From: Legionella waltersii
GTDB lineage: Bacteria; Pseudomonadota; Gammaproteobacteria; Legionellales; Legionellaceae
Length of the DNA stretch: 64,000 bases
Assembly (NCBI RefSeq): GCF_001468085.1
Contig: NZ_LNZB01000006.1
Location: 62,001 to 126,000 of the forward strand
Reading direction: 5' to 3'
Shown here: positions 45,139-54,659 of the stretch, one piece after another
How the letters are laid out: the number at the start of each line of letters is the position of its first letter
Position numbering within the stretch: the stretch's first letter is position 1
The notes under the pieces: generated by a model
The model's input: only the letters and a program-made list of their open reading frames with translations
The model's database searches: none
Told to the model about the DNA's origin: nothing
Position numbers and translations under genes: made by a program

Positions 45139-47070
45139 ATGACATTAACGAAAAAATTAGCGGTGGGTGTGTTAATCATGTTGTTCTTAGTATTCATAGG
45201 AACTTACCTGATTACTATGAATAATGCACGAAATTTCTTCATTCAACAGGTGGAAAGTAATGCTCAGGACACGGCTACCTCATTAGGTCTTTCTTTGTCT
45301 CAACCTTTGATTAGTCATGATTTGCCGACCATTAACTCCATGGTGAATGCGGTGTTTGATAGGGGATATTTTTCGTCAATTAAGCTCAAAAACATGAAAG
45401 GAAAAATACTTGTATCTAAAACTCAACCCAGTCAACACTGGGATATTCCTAATTGGTTTGTAAATCTTGTTTCTTGGCCTACTTCAGAAAAAACATCATT
45501 AGTGATGGATGGTTGGATGCAAGCCGGTGTTGTAGTCGTTGCGGGTGATCCAAGCTATGTCTATGTTTCCTTGTGGAGAAATGCAGTTGAAATGGTCAAT
45601 GCTTATTTATTGTTTGCCATTATTTCTCTAGCCTTAGTCGTTGCATTTATTCAATTTATATTAAAACCTTTAAAGCGAGTCACCAATCAGGCCCTCGCTA
45701 TCTCAGAGCATGAGTTTCCTATAGAAACGCACATCCCTAAAACCCCAGAGCTCAAGCAAGTGACCTTGGCTATGAATCAGATGGTGAGTAAGATCAAATC
45801 TTTTTTTGAAGACCAAGCTCAACAAACTGAAGCATTACGGGTTCAGGTGTACCAGGACACACTAACAGGGATGAATAATAGACGATACTTTTTACAGCAA
45901 TTGACATTGCTTTTAGAACATGAAGATGAATTTGTTCCTGGTTATGTGCTAATGCTTGTTGTAGATGGTTTGGATGAATTAAACCATAAAGAAGGTTATC
46001 AGCAGGGTGACAATTTAGTGTTAACGGTATCTAAGCTCTTTCAGGAGTTTTGGAAGCAATTGAGTGTAAGCACTTTAGCACGAATTAATGGTTCCACTTT
46101 CGCGCTGATCAGTCATGAAACAGATCCAAACAAATTTGAAAAAGAATGCATTGAATTTGAGAAATCAATTAAGCAAGCTGTAAGTGGAGTTGATTTGTGT
46201 GCAATTTATATGGGTGCTTCAAGTTATTTTTTGCACCAATCAGTTTCAAACTTATTAACCGTTGTTGATCAATCGGTTAAAAAAGCACGAGAAAATGGTG
46301 TATTTTATTGTCATAAAGAACATGAGACCTACAAATATTCCCATACGATTAATCAGGATGACATTCGACACGCTTTAGACCGTAAAAAAATTAGTTTGTA
46401 TTCCCAGGAAGTTACTGATGGTAAGCAATGTCTTCACCATGAAGTATTTGTTCGTATTCATGATGATGAGTTAGGTGAGTTTGGAGCTGGTTATTTTATG
46501 CCAATTGCTGAAAAATTAGGCATGGCCTCGTTGATAGACTTGTATGTACTTAAAGCAATATCTACATTGGATAAAAACTTAAACACTAAGTATGCACTTA
46601 ATATTTCCGAAAACACTTTAGCAGATAAACTCAATAGCACGGCTTACTTGCAACAATTAACTAAAATACCAGAAGGAATTTTAAAAAATTTAGCTTTAGA
46701 ACTCAATGAGCTGTACGTCATTTCTCATTTCTCAAATGTGAAGCAATTTATAAAACAAGCCAAAAAATTAGGTGTAGCGATTGGAATCGACAGAGTCGGT
46801 GTGCAATTTTCTCCACTGCAATATTTAAGTAACTTGAATATCGATTATTTAAAATTGCACGGTAGTCTAGTTTCAGATATTGAGGACAATGAGAGCAAGC
46901 AATTTTTTATCTATTATTTTAATGAAATGGCTCAAACAATGGATGTCCAAGTCGTTGCAACTCAAGTTGAGAATAAGGAACAATGGAGTGCATTGCAAAA
47001 GGCCCATATAAAATGGGGTCAAGGTCGCTTTCTTGCAAAGGTGGAGTTAATTAAACAGGCGGCCGACTAA
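45139..47070 (+). CDS. lapD: LapD-type c-di-GMP receptor with degenerate GGDEF and EAL domains
   Basis: An inside-out signalling protein that sequesters LapG when cytoplasmic c-di-GMP is high. The 643 residues have helix 1 (about 8-28), a periplasmic LapD/MoxY domain with HWDIPNWF near 100-107, helix 2 (about 153-174), HAMP, then GGDEF and EAL domains. The GGDEF site is NGSTF (317-321) and the EAL signature is EVF (435-437), so neither synthase nor phosphodiesterase chemistry is expected; the EAL domain should act as a receptor. It follows lapG by 16 bases. The match to the LapD family is by architecture and gene order. Confidence 0.92.
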   Translation: MTLTKKLAVGVLIMLFLVFIGTYLITMNNARNFFIQQVESNAQDTATSLGLSLSQPLISHDLPTINSMVNAVFDRGYFSSIKLKNMKGKILVSKTQPSQHWDIPNWFVNLVSWPTSEKTSLVMDGWMQAGVVVVAGDPSYVYVSLWRNAVEMVNAYLLFAIISLALVVAFIQFILKPLKRVTNQALAISEHEFPIETHIPKTPELKQVTLAMNQMVSKIKSFFEDQAQQTEALRVQVYQDTLTGMNNRRYFLQQLTLLLEHEDEFVPGYVLMLVVDGLDELNHKEGYQQGDNLVLTVSKLFQEFWKQLSVSTLARINGSTFALISHETDPNKFEKECIEFEKSIKQAVSGVDLCAIYMGASSYFLHQSVSNLLTVVDQSVKKARENGVFYCHKEHETYKYSHTINQDDIRHALDRKKISLYSQEVTDGKQCLHHEVFVRIHDDELGEFGAGYFMPIAEKLGMASLIDLYVLKAISTLDKNLNTKYALNISENTLADKLNSTAYLQQLTKIPEGILKNLALELNELYVISHFSNVKQFIKQAKKLGVAIGIDRVGVQFSPLQYLSNLNIDYLKLHGSLVSDIEDNESKQFFIYYFNEMAQTMDVQVVATQVENKEQWSALQKAHIKWGQGRFLAKVELIKQAAD

Positions 47071-47155
47071 GGTCGATTTGATTATATTTTCTTTGTAATC
47101 AACCTCAACAATAAGTTATTATAGGGCTTCGATTAATACTAACAATAATCCTATT

Positions 47156-47884
47156 ATGAACTATTTTAACGTAAACCAAGTGCGTTTTTTTAAGGCATTT
47201 TTACTGATTTTAGTTGCTAGTGTTATTACCTCTTGTGTAGACCTGTCTGGCTCAAGAAGTAGTTATCGAAAAAATCACTCAACCCAAACACCACCTCAAA
47301 AGGTGGCCACGGCAAGTCAACAAAAAAAAGCAATTGCAACTAAACAAGGGCGAGTGTACACAATGCTTGGTGGATTGGGATTATTTAGCAAAGGGATGTA
47401 TCGTTTAAGTGATTCAGTCAATGATACTTTCCATGTTCCTGCTAACAGTTCAATGTGGTATAACGCAGGGCATTTAAGCCAACAAATTATAAATAGATAT
47501 TATAAAGAGAAAGTTCACACGCCAATTATCTTAGTAGGTCATTCTCTAGGGGCGAATGAACAGATTAAGGTTGCAAGGAATTTAAATGCTGCTGGCGTAC
47601 CAGTTGATTTATTGGTAACTGTTGATGCCGTGTCACAAACCATTGTACCACCTAATGTGAAGGAAGCTCTAAACATGTATAAACCTGGTTTTGTACCTAT
47701 GTTTAGTGGACTTAAATTAAGAGCGGTCAATCCCCAAGCCACTAAAATTTATAATGTGAATGTTGGGGAATTTAAAAGTGTTAAAGTAAATCATTTTACA
47801 ATTGATAAAGACGATACTGTTCAAGCTATGATAATGGATAAGATTGATAAGGTGTTAGTTGATGGAAATAAGAAACGAGCTTAA
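47156..47884 (+). CDS. Lipoprotein with alpha/beta-hydrolase (lipase-like) domain
   Basis: A 242-residue lipoprotein. The lipobox ITSC places the lipidated Cys at 27. A polar linker (about 30-65) is followed by an alpha/beta-hydrolase-like domain with the nucleophile elbow GHSLG at 128-132 (Ser130), preceded by IILVGHS and followed by DLLVTVDAVSQ, the likely acid site. The family of small GHSLG-type lipoproteins is often annotated as thioesterase or lipase-like. The gene overlaps the monooxygenase gene downstream by 23 bases, so the two are coupled. Substrate unknown; the envelope location is inferred from the lipobox. Confidence 0.72.
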   Translation: MNYFNVNQVRFFKAFLLILVASVITSCVDLSGSRSSYRKNHSTQTPPQKVATASQQKKAIATKQGRVYTMLGGLGLFSKGMYRLSDSVNDTFHVPANSSMWYNAGHLSQQIINRYYKEKVHTPIILVGHSLGANEQIKVARNLNAAGVPVDLLVTVDAVSQTIVPPNVKEALNMYKPGFVPMFSGLKLRAVNPQATKIYNVNVGEFKSVKVNHFTIDKDDTVQAMIMDKIDKVLVDGNKKRA

Positions 47885-49196
47885 TGATCGTTCATCTGCT
47901 AGAGTATGTGTAATTGGTGCTGGTCCAAGCGGACTAGCCGCAATCAAAAATCTGCAAGAGCAAGGTGTTAGTACTATCACCGCATTTGAAAAAAATGATC
48001 AAATTGGTGGAAATTGGGTATACAGTGAACACAATGATCATTCAAGTGTTTATGAAACAACCCATATCATAAGCTCTAAACGTTGGTCACAGTTTGAGGA
48101 TTTTCCAATGCCAGCAGAGTATTCGGATTATCCCTCACACGTTCAACTCCTGGATTATTTTAAAAGTTATTCCCAACACTTTAATCTGGACAGACACATC
48201 CAGTTTAACACCACCGTTTTAAATGTCCGTCGTATTGATGAAAAAACTTGGAAGGTTGTCTACCAAAACTCTCTAGGAGTTCATGAAGAACTTTATGACT
48301 ACGTATTAGTCGCAAATGGACATCATTGGGATCCATTAATGCCAGTCTATCCTGGGGTGTTTTCTGGTGAAATATTGCATTCACATCAATACAAAAAAGC
48401 GGCCTCATTCAAAGATAAACGAGTCCTTGTGGTTGGAGGAGGCAACTCTGCTTGTGATGTAGCTGTTGAAATTTCAAGAGTAGCGCCGGGAACATGCATC
48501 AGTATGCGTAGGGGCTACCATATTTTTCCTAAATTTATTTTTGGTAAGCCAACTGATGTAGCAGTAGCAAAAATACAATGGATGCCTTCTTGGTTGAGGC
48601 AAAAGTTTATTAGCTTGGTAATCAGAGGGTTACAAGGGCGATATCCAAAATATCACTTGATGAAACCGGATTGTAATCCTTTAGAAATTCACCCGACAAT
48701 CAATACTGAGCTGTTGTATTTTATCCGTCATGGAAAAATTCATCCTCGTCCAGGAATTACCCGATTTGATGGCAATACTGTGTTTTTCACAGATGGAACA
48801 CAAGGTGAATTTGATACGATCATCTTTGCTACAGGTTATCAAATTAGTTTTCCATTTTTTGATAAAGAGTGTATTGATTACAGTAATTCAACCAAAATCC
48901 CTCTATATCGAAAAATGATGCACCCAGATTTTGAAAATTTATATTTCATTGGACTTTGTCAACCCCAGGGTTGCATTTGGCCCTTAGCCGATTATCAATC
49001 AAAAATAGTAGCCCGAATTATTACAGGCTCTTTAAAACGTCCAGAAGATATACACAAGAAAATTGCCAAGGAAATTAATAAACCACATCATCGTTTTAAG
49101 TCCCATATGCGTCATGCTTTAGAAGTAGATTATCATGCCTTCAGAAAGGAGTTGCTGGATATGCTTGGTTATAAGAAAATAGGATTGAAATTCTAA
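47862..49196 (+). CDS. Flavin-containing monooxygenase
   Basis: A class B FAD/NADPH monooxygenase of about 444 residues. It has the FAD motif VCVIGAGPSGLAAIKNL, the FMO fingerprint F-x-G-x-x-x-H-x-x-x-Y in FSGEILHSHQYKKA, the NADPH motif VLVVGGGNSACDVAVEIS, and FATGY in the third domain. Such enzymes oxidise soft nucleophiles (N or S atoms) or perform Baeyer-Villiger reactions. I chose the ATG at 47862; a TTG at 47859 would add one residue. It starts inside the lipoprotein gene, and the SDR gene converges on it. Substrate unknown. Confidence 0.9.
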   Translation: MEIRNELNDRSSARVCVIGAGPSGLAAIKNLQEQGVSTITAFEKNDQIGGNWVYSEHNDHSSVYETTHIISSKRWSQFEDFPMPAEYSDYPSHVQLLDYFKSYSQHFNLDRHIQFNTTVLNVRRIDEKTWKVVYQNSLGVHEELYDYVLVANGHHWDPLMPVYPGVFSGEILHSHQYKKAASFKDKRVLVVGGGNSACDVAVEISRVAPGTCISMRRGYHIFPKFIFGKPTDVAVAKIQWMPSWLRQKFISLVIRGLQGRYPKYHLMKPDCNPLEIHPTINTELLYFIRHGKIHPRPGITRFDGNTVFFTDGTQGEFDTIIFATGYQISFPFFDKECIDYSNSTKIPLYRKMMHPDFENLYFIGLCQPQGCIWPLADYQSKIVARIITGSLKRPEDIHKKIAKEINKPHHRFKSHMRHALEVDYHAFRKELLDMLGYKKIGLKF

Positions 49197-49241
49197 TTCT
49201 CAAACCTTTACAACAAAGACAATGTTTAAACTGCAATGCGT

Positions 49242-50063
49242 TTATACTTCCGTCCTCTTTAACAAAGAACACATTAGCTTTTCAACACTGTTTTTATGTG
49301 GGTATTCTTGCAAGACTATGGAGTTGGTTCTGCTCTCGCAATAACCTTTTACTTCCTTATCAGGGAGAATATAAAACTTATTTTCTTCGACTTCTCGAAC
49401 AATATGCTCTGCAATATCTATCGCCGGTCTTGAATGGGATAATAAATGACCTAGTTGCTTGTGGAAATTTGAGCTGGGGCTGGATAATAATGACGTATCT
49501 GTAAATGAGGGGAAGACAACAGATACATTCACTGGTTTTTCTAAACGAATTAAATCGAAATACAAGGATTCTGATAATGCTAATACAGCATGCTTTGACA
49601 TGGAGTAAGCAGCCATTTGTGAACCTGTGCAGAGGGCATAAAGACTCGCCATATTAATGATGTGGGACTGATTGGTTTGTTTAAATAAATAAGGTATAAA
49701 ACTGCGAATGACATTCGTTATTCCATAGAGATTCACTTCCATAACGCGGTGAATGTCATTCTCTGTGAGTTCCCAAACAGGGCCAAGATTGCCGATAATG
49801 CCCGCATTATTAAATAGCCAGTCGAGCTGTTTAACCTTGTCGTAGCAAAAGGTGGCAAGCTGAACTACTTCTTCTTTTTTGCTAACATCGCAAGAGTAGT
49901 AAAATACTTTTTGGGGATATCGGTTGATTAACTCATTTGCTTCTAGGCTGAGTTTGTCTTTATTAATATCTGTCATTATAACTGTAAATGATTTTTCTAG
50001 GCAAACTTGAGTTAACGCAAGCCCAATACCATTTGCTGCCCCTGTAATTAATACTGCTTTCAT
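49242..50063 (-). CDS. Short-chain dehydrogenase/reductase
   Basis: A classical SDR of about 273 residues (ATG 50063, MKAVLITGAANGIG; an ATG at 50081 would add MKTRVI). It has the TGAANGIG cofactor motif, NNAGIIG, and the catalytic Ser-Tyr-Lys set in NMASLYALCTGSQMAAYSMS with Lys following (YSMSKHAVLAL). Cofactor and substrate cannot be told. It lies convergent to the FMO gene with about 45 bases between stops, so it may belong to the same metabolic neighbourhood without shared transcription. Confidence 0.88.
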   Translation of the reverse strand: MKAVLITGAANGIGLALTQVCLEKSFTVIMTDINKDKLSLEANELINRYPQKVFYYSCDVSKKEEVVQLATFCYDKVKQLDWLFNNAGIIGNLGPVWELTENDIHRVMEVNLYGITNVIRSFIPYLFKQTNQSHIINMASLYALCTGSQMAAYSMSKHAVLALSESLYFDLIRLEKPVNVSVVFPSFTDTSLLSSPSSNFHKQLGHLLSHSRPAIDIAEHIVREVEENKFYILPDKEVKGYCESRTNSIVLQEYPHKNSVEKLMCSLLKRTEV

Positions 50064-50266
50064 GATTACCCTTGTTTTCAAGCATAAATGTCAAATTGAT
50101 AGGTATTTCTTTAGTAGGAAACCTAGCATTATTGGGGATTTAGTTATAGGCTCCAATCGCTATTATACAGCATCCCTATTTTTCTAAGAATAATGGGTGC
50201 TAATTATCTACAAGTCCTGATCTACATTTATAAATGATGGTAAACTATTACAGTACAATTATTTGC

Positions 50267-50297
50267 TATAATTGAGTAAATCCCTAGTAGCAAGGAG
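50267..50297 (+). promoter_or_regulatory. Extended -10 promoter and Shine-Dalgarno for the Pro/Glu-rich micro-gene
   Basis: TGCTATAAT ends at 50272, giving an extended -10 box (TATAAT 50267-50272) with no good -35. Transcription would start near 50279. AAGGAG at 50292-50297 is a strong ribosome-binding site seven bases before a TTG codon at 50305. The upstream TTG at 50272 would lie outside the transcript. Confidence 0.55.
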
Positions 50298-50304
50298 TGC
50301 TATC

Positions 50305-50472
50305 TTGAATACCCCAGAATATCCTGAAGAGCCTTTTGAATACCCAATAGAGCCTGTGGAATACCCTTCAGAGCCATCTGAGTTTCCTATAAGCCCTGAA
50401 CCATTTGAGCCAAATGATCCTAACTCACCTGAACCTGATCCCTTTGATCTTCCAGAAGATAGATTGGTTTAG
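50305..50472 (+). CDS. Acidic Pro/Glu-rich micro-protein (55 aa)
   Basis: With a TTG start at 50305 the product is 55 residues, of which 16 are Pro, 12 Glu and four Asp. There is no Lys, and a single Arg near the end. It is built of repeats: EYPEEPFEYPIEPVEYPSEP, then SEFPISPEPFEPNDP and SPEPDPFDLPED. No signal peptide or membrane helix is present; the chain should be extended and very acidic. Its stop is one base from the trpC stop (convergent). No family is recognised. The promoter and ribosome-binding site support expression. Confidence 0.5.
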   Translation: MNTPEYPEEPFEYPIEPVEYPSEPSEFPISPEPFEPNDPNSPEPDPFDLPEDRLV

Positions 50473-50473
50473 T

Positions 50474-51259
50474 TTAATCATTTATAAGGGAACGTAGTGC
50501 GAATCCTATATCTTTTGTCCGCATTAAGCTTTCTCCTATTAAAAAAGTTTCTATGCCATGGGAAAGCATCAATTTGATGTCAGTTCTTGAATTGATACCG
50601 CTTTCTGTAATGACTAGCTTATTGCCAGGTACTTGATCTTTTAATCGAATACTAAGTTGAATATCCGTTTTAAAGGTATGCAAACTTCGGTTGTTAATTC
50701 CCATTAACGGAGTTGGTAATTGGATTGCTCTATTAAGCTCCTCCTCAGTATGACTTTCTACTAACACCGACATATTAAGTTCTTTTGCCATTTGGCAATA
50801 ATCCATCAATTGTGCATCATCCAATAAAGCAACAATCAGTAAGATACAATCTGCTCCTAAAGCTCGACTTTCATAGATCTGATAGGGATCAATGATAAAG
50901 TCCTTGCGTAGAACTGGAAGATGACAGTGAGACTTAGCTAATAATAAATAGTCTGGATGACCTTGGAAAAAATCTTGATCAGTGAGTACAGATAAACAAC
51001 TTGCGCCATTCTGAGCATAGGCCGTAGCTATGTCTACGACATCAAAGTCTGTTCTAATTATACCTTTGCTTGGGGATGCCTTTTTAATTTCAGCGATAAT
51101 GGCTGGTGAAGTAGACTTAAGTGCTGCTACAAAATCTCTTATAGGAGGGGATTGATCAAGCTCCAAAGTCGATAATGGTTTGTTTTGTTTTGCAGCTTCT
51201 ACTTCTTCTAATTTTTTTTGAGCGATACGTTCTAAAATACTATTCATTTGTGGTTTCAT
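50474..51259 (-). CDS. trpC: Indole-3-glycerol-phosphate synthase
   Basis: Closes the indole ring in tryptophan synthesis. This is a 261-residue single-domain TIM barrel, not fused to TrpF. Markers are the N-terminal [89 protein letters not shown] and TESGI. The catalytic Lys, Glu and Asn residues are in place. It overlaps trpD by 20 bases and ends the trpGDC run. Confidence 0.95.
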   Translation of the reverse strand: MKPQMNSILERIAQKKLEEVEAAKQNKPLSTLELDQSPPIRDFVAALKSTSPAIIAEIKKASPSKGIIRTDFDVVDIATAYAQNGASCLSVLTDQDFFQGHPDYLLLAKSHCHLPVLRKDFIIDPYQIYESRALGADCILLIVALLDDAQLMDYCQMAKELNMSVLVESHTEEELNRAIQLPTPLMGINNRSLHTFKTDIQLSIRLKDQVPGNKLVITESGINSRTDIKLMLSHGIETFLIGESLMRTKDIGFALRSLIND

Positions 51260-52274
51260 TGTTTAATTGTTGAGTGAGGTGACATAATTTATGGAAAAGA
51301 TCATTTGCTTTGCCTGAATCTATGGCAAAGATTGCGAGTTCTATCGCATTGGTAAAGCTTAGATCATCCTTTGCACAATAGATTGCTGCTGCTGAGTTGA
51401 TAATCAGCATGTCTCTAGCTGGTCCTTCAGCTCCTGAAAAAACGGATTGAATAATCTCTAAACTTTGTAGAGGTGAATCAACGACAATAGAATCTAAAGA
51501 TTTGTGGTTTAAGCCATATTCCTTGGGATCAATAGTCCATGATTTAAATTTCTCCTGATGGTATTCAACGACATCTGTGGGGGCAGCGATACTAATTTCA
51601 TCAAGTCCATCTTGAGAATGAACGACTAGGGCTCTTTCACTTCCTAGGTTTGCTAATACCGTTGCAATGGGTTTAAGCCAATGTTTTGCGAAAACCCCCA
51701 CTACTTGACGCTTAACTGCAGACGGATTAACCAGTGGTCCAAGTAAATTGAACAATGTCCTTATACCTAATTGTTGTCTAGCAGTCTTAGCATGCTGCAT
51801 AGCTGGATGGTAATGAGGAGCAAATAAAAAAGCTAGACCACATTGTTTAATGCATTGTTGAATCCCTGAATCATCTAAATTTAAAGCAAAACCGGCTTGC
51901 TCAAGCAAATCTGCACTACCACTGCGACTTGATACTGAACGGTTTCCATGTTTTGCCACCGGGATACCAGTAGCTGCAACAACAAAACTTGAGGCGGTCG
52001 ATACGTTAAAAGTATTCCTCCCATCTCCTCCTGTTCCTACTATATCAACAAGCCCTTGTCCTAATTGCAGTGAGTGGGCATGTTCTTTCATCACTTGTGC
52101 TGCTGCAGTAAGTTCGCTGGTTGTTTCTCCTTTCATGCGCATAAGAGCGAGAAACACCGCGATTTGTGTATCATTGAGCTCACCTTTCATGCAAGCATGA
52201 ATCACTTCTTGCATTTGCTCAGGACTTAAATCTTGTTTACAAATCAGTTGTTCAAAGAGTTGTTTAGGTATCAT
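51240..52274 (-). CDS. trpD: Anthranilate phosphoribosyltransferase
   Basis: Transfers ribose 5-phosphate from PRPP to anthranilate. The 344 residues show the PRPP-binding [65 protein letters not shown] and [13 protein letters not shown]. The gene overlaps trpG by 11 bases and trpC by 20, so the three enzymes are made from one message. There is no fusion to TrpG. Confidence 0.95.
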   Translation of the reverse strand: MIPKQLFEQLICKQDLSPEQMQEVIHACMKGELNDTQIAVFLALMRMKGETTSELTAAAQVMKEHAHSLQLGQGLVDIVGTGGDGRNTFNVSTASSFVVAATGIPVAKHGNRSVSSRSGSADLLEQAGFALNLDDSGIQQCIKQCGLAFLFAPHYHPAMQHAKTARQQLGIRTLFNLLGPLVNPSAVKRQVVGVFAKHWLKPIATVLANLGSERALVVHSQDGLDEISIAAPTDVVEYHQEKFKSWTIDPKEYGLNHKSLDSIVVDSPLQSLEIIQSVFSGAEGPARDMLIINSAAAIYCAKDDLSFTNAIELAIFAIDSGKANDLFHKLCHLTQQLNNETTNE

Positions 52275-52830
52275 AGTCTAAAAAATTCTTAAGTAAGGTC
52301 ATGCCATGTTCGCTTAAAATGGCTTCTGGATGAAATTGTAGCCCAAAAAGAGGGTATTGACGATGCGAAATTGCCATGACGGTTTCATTTGCCCAGGCGT
52401 CTATAGAAAAACACTGCGGTAAACTAGCTGTATCAACTGCAAGTGAGTGGTATCGAGTCGCATTGAAATAATTAGGGATTCCCTTAAATAATCGTTGATA
52501 ATTGTGTCTAATAGAGGACGTTTTGCCATGAATTATTTCAGAAGCCGGGACCACTTGTCCTCCAAAGGCGTGAGCCAAACATTGATGTCCTAGGCATATA
52601 CCCAGTATGGGAATAGTTTGATGAAAAGAGTGAATGACGTCTAACGATATTCCTGCTTCAGTTGGTGAATTGGGGCCTGGCGAGATCACTAAATAATCAG
52701 GCTTAAGCGATGTGATTGTTTCGATATCAATCTGATCGTTCTCAAATACTTCTACACTCTGTTGCAAGATTTGGAAGTATTGAACCAGGTTGTAGGTGAA
52801 CGAATCATAGTTATCAATAAGTAACAGCAT
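52264..52830 (-). CDS. trpG: Anthranilate/aminodeoxychorismate synthase component II (glutamine amidotransferase)
   Basis: A class I glutamine amidotransferase supplying ammonia to TrpE (and possibly PabB). From the ATG at 52830 it has 188 residues and starts MLLLIDNYDSFTYNLVQYF, the usual TrpG/PabA N-terminus; an upstream ATG at 52848 would add MIFTFY. The catalytic Cys is in LGICLGHQCLAHAFG, and the His-Glu pair is in QFHPEAILSEHG. The trpE gene is not in this window, as is also true for other split trp arrangements. Confidence 0.92.
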   Translation of the reverse strand: MLLLIDNYDSFTYNLVQYFQILQQSVEVFENDQIDIETITSLKPDYLVISPGPNSPTEAGISLDVIHSFHQTIPILGICLGHQCLAHAFGGQVVPASEIIHGKTSSIRHNYQRLFKGIPNYFNATRYHSLAVDTASLPQCFSIDAWANETVMAISHRQYPLFGLQFHPEAILSEHGMTLLKNFLDYDT

Positions 52831-52874
52831 ATAAAATGTAAAGATCAAAATAATTGCAATAAGTCAGCAGTGAA

Positions 52875-53600
52875 TTATATATAAAAATCCTCTCCAAGAT
52901 ACACTTGCCGTACTTGCTGATTGGCTAAAATGTCTTGGGGTGATCCTTCACAGAGTATTTTACCTTGGCTAACGATATATCCGCGTTCACAGATGTCTAA
53001 GGTTTCTCTCACATTGTGATCCGTAATCAATACTCCAATTCCTTTACTGCATAAATGTTGAATGATTTTCTTTATATCAATAACAGAAATAGGATCAACC
53101 CCTGCAAAAGGTTCATCAAGTAAAATAAAAGAAGGCTCAATAGCTAGAGCTCTAGCTATTTCAACACGACGTCTCTCTCCACCAGACAATGCCATCCCTA
53201 GATTGTTTTCGATATGGGAGATATGAAATTCTTGCAACAGTAAATCGAGCTTTTCTTCTCGTGCTTGCTCATCCAGATCGTCTCTGAGTTCTAGGATTGC
53301 CATGATATTATCTGCAACACTAAGTTTGCGAAAAACAGATGCTTCCTGAGGTAGATAACTGATACCAAGGCGTGCTCTTTGGTGCATCGCATCTTGCGTA
53401 ATGTCTTTGCCATCCAAAACAATATGACCTTCATCGCAAGATTGCAGTCCTACAATCATATAGAAACAGGTCGTTTTACCAGCGCCATTGGGTCCAAGTA
53501 AGCCAACACATTCTCCTTTTTTGACGTGAATACTTACTCCATTGACTACTGTCCTTCCTTTAAATGATTTTTTTAGGTTTTTGGCTTCAAGTAGGCTCAT
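52875..53600 (-). CDS. lptB: LPS export ABC transporter ATP-binding protein LptB
   Basis: The ATPase of the LptB2FG extractor that moves LPS from the inner membrane. The 241 residues have Walker [10 protein letters not shown], the Q-loop in [13 protein letters not shown], the ABC signature [16 protein letters not shown], Walker [14 protein letters not shown] and the H-loop LITDHN. This pattern is close to the E. coli protein (241 residues). It overlaps lptA by four bases and follows the kdsD-kdsC-lptC-lptA order. Confidence 0.96.
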   Translation of the reverse strand: MSLLEAKNLKKSFKGRTVVNGVSIHVKKGECVGLLGPNGAGKTTCFYMIVGLQSCDEGHIVLDGKDITQDAMHQRARLGISYLPQEASVFRKLSVADNIMAILELRDDLDEQAREEKLDLLLQEFHISHIENNLGMALSGGERRRVEIARALAIEPSFILLDEPFAGVDPISVIDIKKIIQHLCSKGIGVLITDHNVRETLDICERGYIVSQGKILCEGSPQDILANQQVRQVYLGEDFYI

Positions 53601-54106
53601 GATTTTTTTTCTGGATAGAGGATGATGGTTGTTCTATTTTTATCATCACTAAAGGATGTAAGATGTTGGTTCAGTGTGTCAACATTTATTTTTGCAGCAT
53701 GGAGTGAATTTGGACCCTGTTCGATTTTAGCATTTCCAATCAACTCGATCAGATGTTTCAAAGGATAATATTTTATGGTATCCGCGTAAGCATGAAATGG
53801 AGGTTTGCTTGGATCAGTAATAGTCCAATAGTGTGCTTGCTTTTCTTTAGAACCTTTAGCAATAGCAAAGGATAAATGATTAGTTTCATCCCCTTGTGTT
53901 ATGGCTTCGGCGGCATGTAAATTTGTTGAACCTTGCACAAACTCAACATTGCCTATGTAAGTTCCTTTATGATTTTTTTGGTTAAGATCGGCTGAATTTG
54001 CAACGACATGCATGGTTTCTTCTTTATCAGAGGGTAATGCATAGCCCAATAACACGTAAGCAAATGTAAAGAAGAAAAGTAAGTAACTAACCCTTCGCTG
54101 GAACAT
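53597..54106 (-). CDS. lptA: LPS transport periplasmic protein LptA
   Basis: A periplasmic beta-jellyroll bridge protein that carries LPS between LptC and LptD. With the ATG at 54106 the product is about 169 residues. It has a signal peptide ([21 protein letters not shown], then YA) and the OstA/LptA domain ([43 protein letters not shown]). An upstream ATG at 54160 would add 18 residues overlapping lptC and is unlikely to be used. It overlaps lptC by 20 bases and lptB by four. Confidence 0.9.
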   Translation of the reverse strand: MFQRRVSYLLFFFTFAYVLLGYALPSDKEETMHVVANSADLNQKNHKGTYIGNVEFVQGSTNLHAAEAITQGDETNHLSFAIAKGSKEKQAHYWTITDPSKPPFHAYADTIKYYPLKHLIELIGNAKIEQGPNSLHAAKINVDTLNQHLTSFSDDKNRTTIILYPEKKS

Positions 54107-54659
54107 AGCTGCCTCTAGCTTGGTGGAGAAGCTCCACGCGTTTTTCATCAAGATAAGCATTCATTCCTGTGGATTGTATGGTATTGCCTGGTTGTTCAAA
54201 GGTCACAAATAGACTTGTTGTTGCTTTTTTCTCTTTAGGGTAATAGGTTACTTCCTCAGTTCTGAGGGTACTTTCCTGGTTTTTGTTACCTGGATTTTGG
54301 TGAACAACAACTTGTTCTATAAAAGTGATCTGCTTTCCATTATCAAATGATTTTGCTCTTTGTGAGTCAATTTCCCAAGCGGATTGTCCTTCTTGCTTAA
54401 TAAGGATGTGGGGATTTTTTAGTAAATGCAGATTATTTTTGGGGATGTGTTCTACCATAGGGGTTGTTAAATAGCTGGCTAGAGTCCCATCAACATTAAA
54501 TTGTCGAACCTTAAGATTTGTTATTGTGGTTTCTACATCATTAAGTAAGTTTATTTTGCTCAAGGATGGTCCTTGGTTCATGTGTGCGTAATACCAACCT
54601 GAACCAGTAAGTACAAACAAGGTCAAAAACACCCAAAGAGCCTGCCTAGTTGATTTCAT
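54087..54659 (-). CDS. lptC: LPS export protein LptC
   Basis: A bitopic inner-membrane protein that receives LPS from LptFG. The 190 residues have one N-terminal membrane helix (LWVFLTLFVLTGSGWYYAHM) and a periplasmic LptC fold (VRQFNVDGTLASYLTTPMVE, EVTYYPKEKKATTSLFVTFE, TGMNAYLDEKRVELLHQARG). It overlaps kdsC by four bases. Sequence similarity among LptC proteins is low, so the call rests on fold pattern and the conserved gene order. Confidence 0.9.
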   Translation of the reverse strand: MKSTRQALWVFLTLFVLTGSGWYYAHMNQGPSLSKINLLNDVETTITNLKVRQFNVDGTLASYLTTPMVEHIPKNNLHLLKNPHILIKQEGQSAWEIDSQRAKSFDNGKQITFIEQVVVHQNPGNKNQESTLRTEEVTYYPKEKKATTSLFVTFEQPGNTIQSTGMNAYLDEKRVELLHQARGSYVPAKG

